Below are positions 60,958-64,000 of a stretch of 64,000 nt of DNA, in pieces. The position numbers and the translations under genes were made by a program. Every line of letters begins with the position of its first letter. The stretch's first letter is position 1. Below the pieces are notes generated by a model that worked only from the letters and a program-made list of their open reading frames with translations, was not told where the DNA came from and ran no database searches. The stretch is from an alpha proteobacterium MED-G09. Lineage in GTDB: Bacteria; Pseudomonadota; Alphaproteobacteria; MED-G09. The DNA lies in contig CAJIZT010000006.1 in the NCBI GenBank assembly GCA_905182015.1, positions 186,001-250,000 of the forward strand, read 5' to 3'.

Positions 60958-62049
60958 TTATCCTCTAGCTTTCATGTAGGCTTGTTCAGATTTACTAGAC
61001 CATTTATTAAGTCTTTTGAGGGATTCTTTGAATGATAGGTATATCTTTTTTGAAATTTCCGTACGGGTTGAAACATCCTCAATTACATCTTCTGAAATTG
61101 TTTTTAATGTACTCATAATCTCTGGTGAGAATGTTCTCATTTGAACATTATGCTTGTTTATTAAGGTATCTAAAGCAATAGCATTGTGATGGTTAAACTC
61201 TGCAAGAGTATATGTATTTTCGTAAGCTAAGACTTGTCTAACTATTGATTTTTCAGATCTTGAAAAGGAATTCCATGTATCTAGATTTATTCCAGTTGCC
61301 AATCCTGCTCCTGGTTCATGAAATCCAGGCCAATAATAATATTTTGCTGCTTGATAAAATGCTAAAGACAAGTCGTTCCAAGGCCCAACCCATTCTGTGG
61401 CATCAATTGCACCCGATTTTAAGCTTGAGAATATCTCACCGCCCGGTATTGCTACCGCTGCAGCCCCTACCTTTCTTAAAACCTCGCCACCAAGACCTGG
61501 CATTCTTATTTTTAGACCATTAAGATCATCGATTGAATTTATTTCCTTATTAAACCATCCTCCCATTTGAACACCAGTATTTGCAGACTGAAAAGATATA
61601 ACGTTAAAATCACTCGCTAACTCATTCCATAGCTCTTGACCGCCACCATGATCAATCCAAGCATTTAATTCATTAGCCGTCATTCCGAAGGGAACTGCGG
61701 TAAAAAAATTAAAACCAATATTTTTACCTTGCCAGTAATACTCTGCTCCATTGTACATATCAGCAAGACCACTTGAGGCAGCGTCAAAGGCTCCAAAGGC
61801 AGGCACTAATTCACCAGCAGAATAGACTTTAATATCTAGACGACCTTCTGTAGCCTCTCTAACTCTCATCGCTATTCTTTCAGGAGATGTTCCTAGGCCA
61901 GGTAGATTTTTCGGCCAAGTCGTAACCATATTTAATCTTCTAATATTTTTTGAAATTGCTGGCGTTGATAGAGAGGTTGCTAATAAAAGTGAGGACCCAC
62001 TACCTAACAGAAAGTCTCTTCTACCAAATTTTTTAGTTTTATTTTTCAT
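60958..62049 (-). CDS. TRAP transporter substrate-binding protein (DctP-type, Tat-like signal)
   Basis: KFGRRDFLLGSG; MVTTWPKNLPGLGTSPERIA; LKSGAIDATEWVGPWNDL (TakP-like). Confidence 0.93.
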   Translation of the reverse strand: MKNKTKKFGRRDFLLGSGSSLLLATSLSTPAISKNIRRLNMVTTWPKNLPGLGTSPERIAMRVREATEGRLDIKVYSAGELVPAFGAFDAASSGLADMYNGAEYYWQGKNIGFNFFTAVPFGMTANELNAWIDHGGGQELWNELASDFNVISFQSANTGVQMGGWFNKEINSIDDLNGLKIRMPGLGGEVLRKVGAAAVAIPGGEIFSSLKSGAIDATEWVGPWNDLSLAFYQAAKYYYWPGFHEPGAGLATGINLDTWNSFSRSEKSIVRQVLAYENTYTLAEFNHHNAIALDTLINKHNVQMRTFSPEIMSTLKTISEDVIEDVSTRTEISKKIYLSFKESLKRLNKWSSKSEQAYMKARG

Positions 62050-62065
62050 AATATCTTCCTGACTA

Positions 62066-62788
62066 TTAAATATTTTTCCATTGATTATTAATTAGCACTT
62101 CAGACGAATTGAATTTACTTTTATAATCCATCTTTTCTGATCCTTCCACCCAATACCCAAGATATACAAATTTTTTTCTTAATTCTTTAGCTAAATTAAA
62201 ATGATCTAAAATCAAAAATTTTCCAATAGAATTTTTTAAGTAATCATTACTGTAAAATGAATAAACCATAGAAATAGAATCATTTAAAAGATCTGATATC
62301 ACACAAGCCACCAATTTGTCCTGATGGTAATATTCATAAACTTTTGTATTAACCCCTGGAGCCTCGAGCATTTTTTTATAATCAGTATAATTCATTTTAT
62401 TCATATCACTTTCCTCATGCTTAAACTTTAGGTATTTCTTAAATAAGTTGAATTGTGCAAGAGATGCTTTATTTTTTTGTGTTCTTTGAAAAAGATTATA
62501 GTTTTTTTTAAGAATTCTTTTTTGACTTTTAGTTGAGGTGTGTGTTTTTGAATTTATCCTTATTGATTTACATGAGTCACATCCATCACAAATTTGATTG
62601 TAGAGGATATTATTACTTCTTCTAAATCCGAATTGTATCAGTGATTCATAATCATCTAGCTTTATGGGGCTGTCGATAACTGTAAAAATTTTTCTTTCTT
62701 CGTTATTCTCAATATAAGAGCATGCCTCAGTATTCGATAAATAAAAATTATAATCATTTATTAGCTTGTTCATCAATCTAAATACCAA
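62066..62788 (-). CDS. bpt: Aspartate/glutamate leucyltransferase (Ate1-like)
   Basis: GFRRSNNILYNQICDGCDSCKSIRI; LGYWVEGSEKMDYKSKF. Confidence 0.92.
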   Translation of the reverse strand: MVFRLMNKLINDYNFYLSNTEACSYIENNEERKIFTVIDSPIKLDDYESLIQFGFRRSNNILYNQICDGCDSCKSIRINSKTHTSTKSQKRILKKNYNLFQRTQKNKASLAQFNLFKKYLKFKHEESDMNKMNYTDYKKMLEAPGVNTKVYEYYHQDKLVACVISDLLNDSISMVYSFYSNDYLKNSIGKFLILDHFNLAKELRKKFVYLGYWVEGSEKMDYKSKFNSSEVLINNQWKNI

Positions 62789-64000
62789 AATAATTAATCA
62801 TAAAACTATAGGATACCCAAATTATTAAAATCAGAGGTATTCCTGAAATTAGAAAGTCTTTAAATTTATAATTACCAGGACCCATGACCATTAGGTTTGT
62901 TTGATATCCAATTGGGGTTGCAAACGAACAATTAGCTGCAAATAATACACAATAAATAAATGGTTCAGGCTGCATATTTAGATCCAAGGACATGCTTATT
63001 GCAATCGGTGTAAATAATACTGCTGTAGCGTTATTGCTTATAAAGTTTGTTATTATTGCTACAGTTAGAAACAAAATTGATAGGATTGAGGTAATTCCTA
63101 GGCCTGATGTAGTTTTAATAATGGTGTCGGATATAAGCATTGCCCCTCCAGTTTCTTGCAATGCAATTGACAGCATGATGGTCGATGCAACAAGCAGGTA
63201 TATCCTAAGGTCTAGTGCAGATATAGCATCCCTTACGCTAATAACTTTAAAAATAAGCATTAAGGTTGCGCCCATTACGGCTGCGGCAGCTATATTAAAT
63301 AGTCCGGTTGAGGCTAAGAAAATCGTTAAAAGGAATATTAGCCTTGCCCTAACAGCCAGATGCTTTGATGGTAGATATATTGCAGACCACTCTATTGGAA
63401 ATATATCCTTAATGCCCCTAAGTGATCTAAGTGATTCTTCCGATCCCCTTAAAAGAAAATTATCACCAGCGTTAAGCTTTAAGTTCTGTAACGATTCTCG
63501 GTCAGCATTTCTGTTTCTCTGTATACCAATAACACTGCAATTTGAATCATTTTCGAAATTTGTTTGACTTAATGTCCTCCCAATTAAAAATGATCCAGGA
63601 GTTATTGATGCTTCAAGCATCATCTCAGTCTTTGACGACAGCTCTACTGTATTTAAAGTTTGAAAAATAGGATCATTTCTTTTTAAAGAATCCGTTAAGT
63701 TCCCTTTGGTAATTGTGATTGTCAATTGATCGTTATTCTTGATCGTTAGGTCATCAAAAGGAGGTATTAGTTTTACGTTATCTCTAGTAATTAATCTAAT
63801 AGTACAAGATTCTAACCCTGGAAGTAGCCCTGATATAAATGTTTTCCCTAGAAGTGGATTATCTTTAGCTATCTCTACCTGAACTAGGTATTGCTTTCCG
63901 TCATCGTTGATGTTGTCGGTCTCTTCATTTTCCCCACTATTAAAAAATTTTAATATTAAGGGCAGTATAAACGTGGCATAAAAAAAACCTATCAATGCTA
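62778..64000 (-). CDS. SLC13-family permease with RCK_C (TrkA-C) domains (5' end outside window)
   Basis: Two RCK_C-like repeats; FISNNATAVLFTPIAISMSLDLN...FAANCSFATPIGYQTNLMVMGPGNYKFKDFL. Confidence 0.9.
   Translation of the reverse strand, partial: ALIGFFYATFILPLILKFFNSGENEETDNINDDGKQYLVQVEIAKDNPLLGKTFISGLLPGLESCTIRLITRDNVKLIPPFDDLTIKNNDQLTITITKGNLTDSLKRNDPIFQTLNTVELSSKTEMMLEASITPGSFLIGRTLSQTNFENDSNCSVIGIQRNRNADRESLQNLKLNAGDNFLLRGSEESLRSLRGIKDIFPIEWSAIYLPSKHLAVRARLIFLLTIFLASTGLFNIAAAAVMGATLMLIFKVISVRDAISALDLRIYLLVASTIMLSIALQETGGAMLISDTIIKTTSGLGITSILSILFLTVAIITNFISNNATAVLFTPIAISMSLDLNMQPEPFIYCVLFAANCSFATPIGYQTNLMVMGPGNYKFKDFLISGIPLILIIWVSYSFMINYFGI

Noticed and set aside
62992-63567. 191-aa + strand ORF
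   Set aside because: Fully antisense to the well-supported SLC13 permease; low-complexity hydrophobic shadow translation.
1-64000. CRISPR arrays, prophage, transposons, toxin-antitoxin or other defence systems
   Set aside because: No regularly spaced repeats, integrase, transposase, nuclease or Cas-like proteins among ORFs; remaining intergenic gaps are short and AT-rich.

Overview
The window is a low-GC, densely packed chromosomal segment. Gene content and order look like a streamlined alphaproteobacterium, probably marine; this is inferred from synteny and protein motifs, with no database search. Most of it is housekeeping: tmk-holB-metG, trkA-hfq, mazG, modABC, pccBA, lipB, mgtE, clpS-clpA, dinB, rpmG, topA, plsY, pyrB, ruvX, gatCAB, methylmalonyl-CoA mutase, a ccm cytochrome c maturation cluster, msrB, dapA-smpB-udg-rpoZ-spoT-pyrE, pdxJ-acpS-lepB-rnc-era-recO, parC, a TRAP transporter, bpt, and an edge-truncated SLC13-type permease. 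Two tRNAs are present: Leu-GAG and Ser-GCT. I saw no CRISPR array, transposase, integrase, prophage or recognisable defence system. The observations most worth a second look are: (1) a single ORF fusing CcmF to CcmH in a ccm cluster with no visible ccmG or ccmI; (2) a stand-alone 72-aa NtrX-like Fis/HTH domain at the usual ntrX-trkA-hfq position; (3) a HAD-family gene whose catalytic DADEV motif lies upstream of every in-frame ATG/GTG/TTG, with a candidate ATA start overlapping the rpmG stop; (4) a decayed DUF2062-type gene between pyrE and pdxJ with one nonsense codon and two frameshifts at T7 runs; (5) an Hfq lacking several canonical RNA-contact residues; (6) an orphan oligopeptide-type binding protein overlapping modC, plus a ModC without the C-terminal molybdate-binding region.
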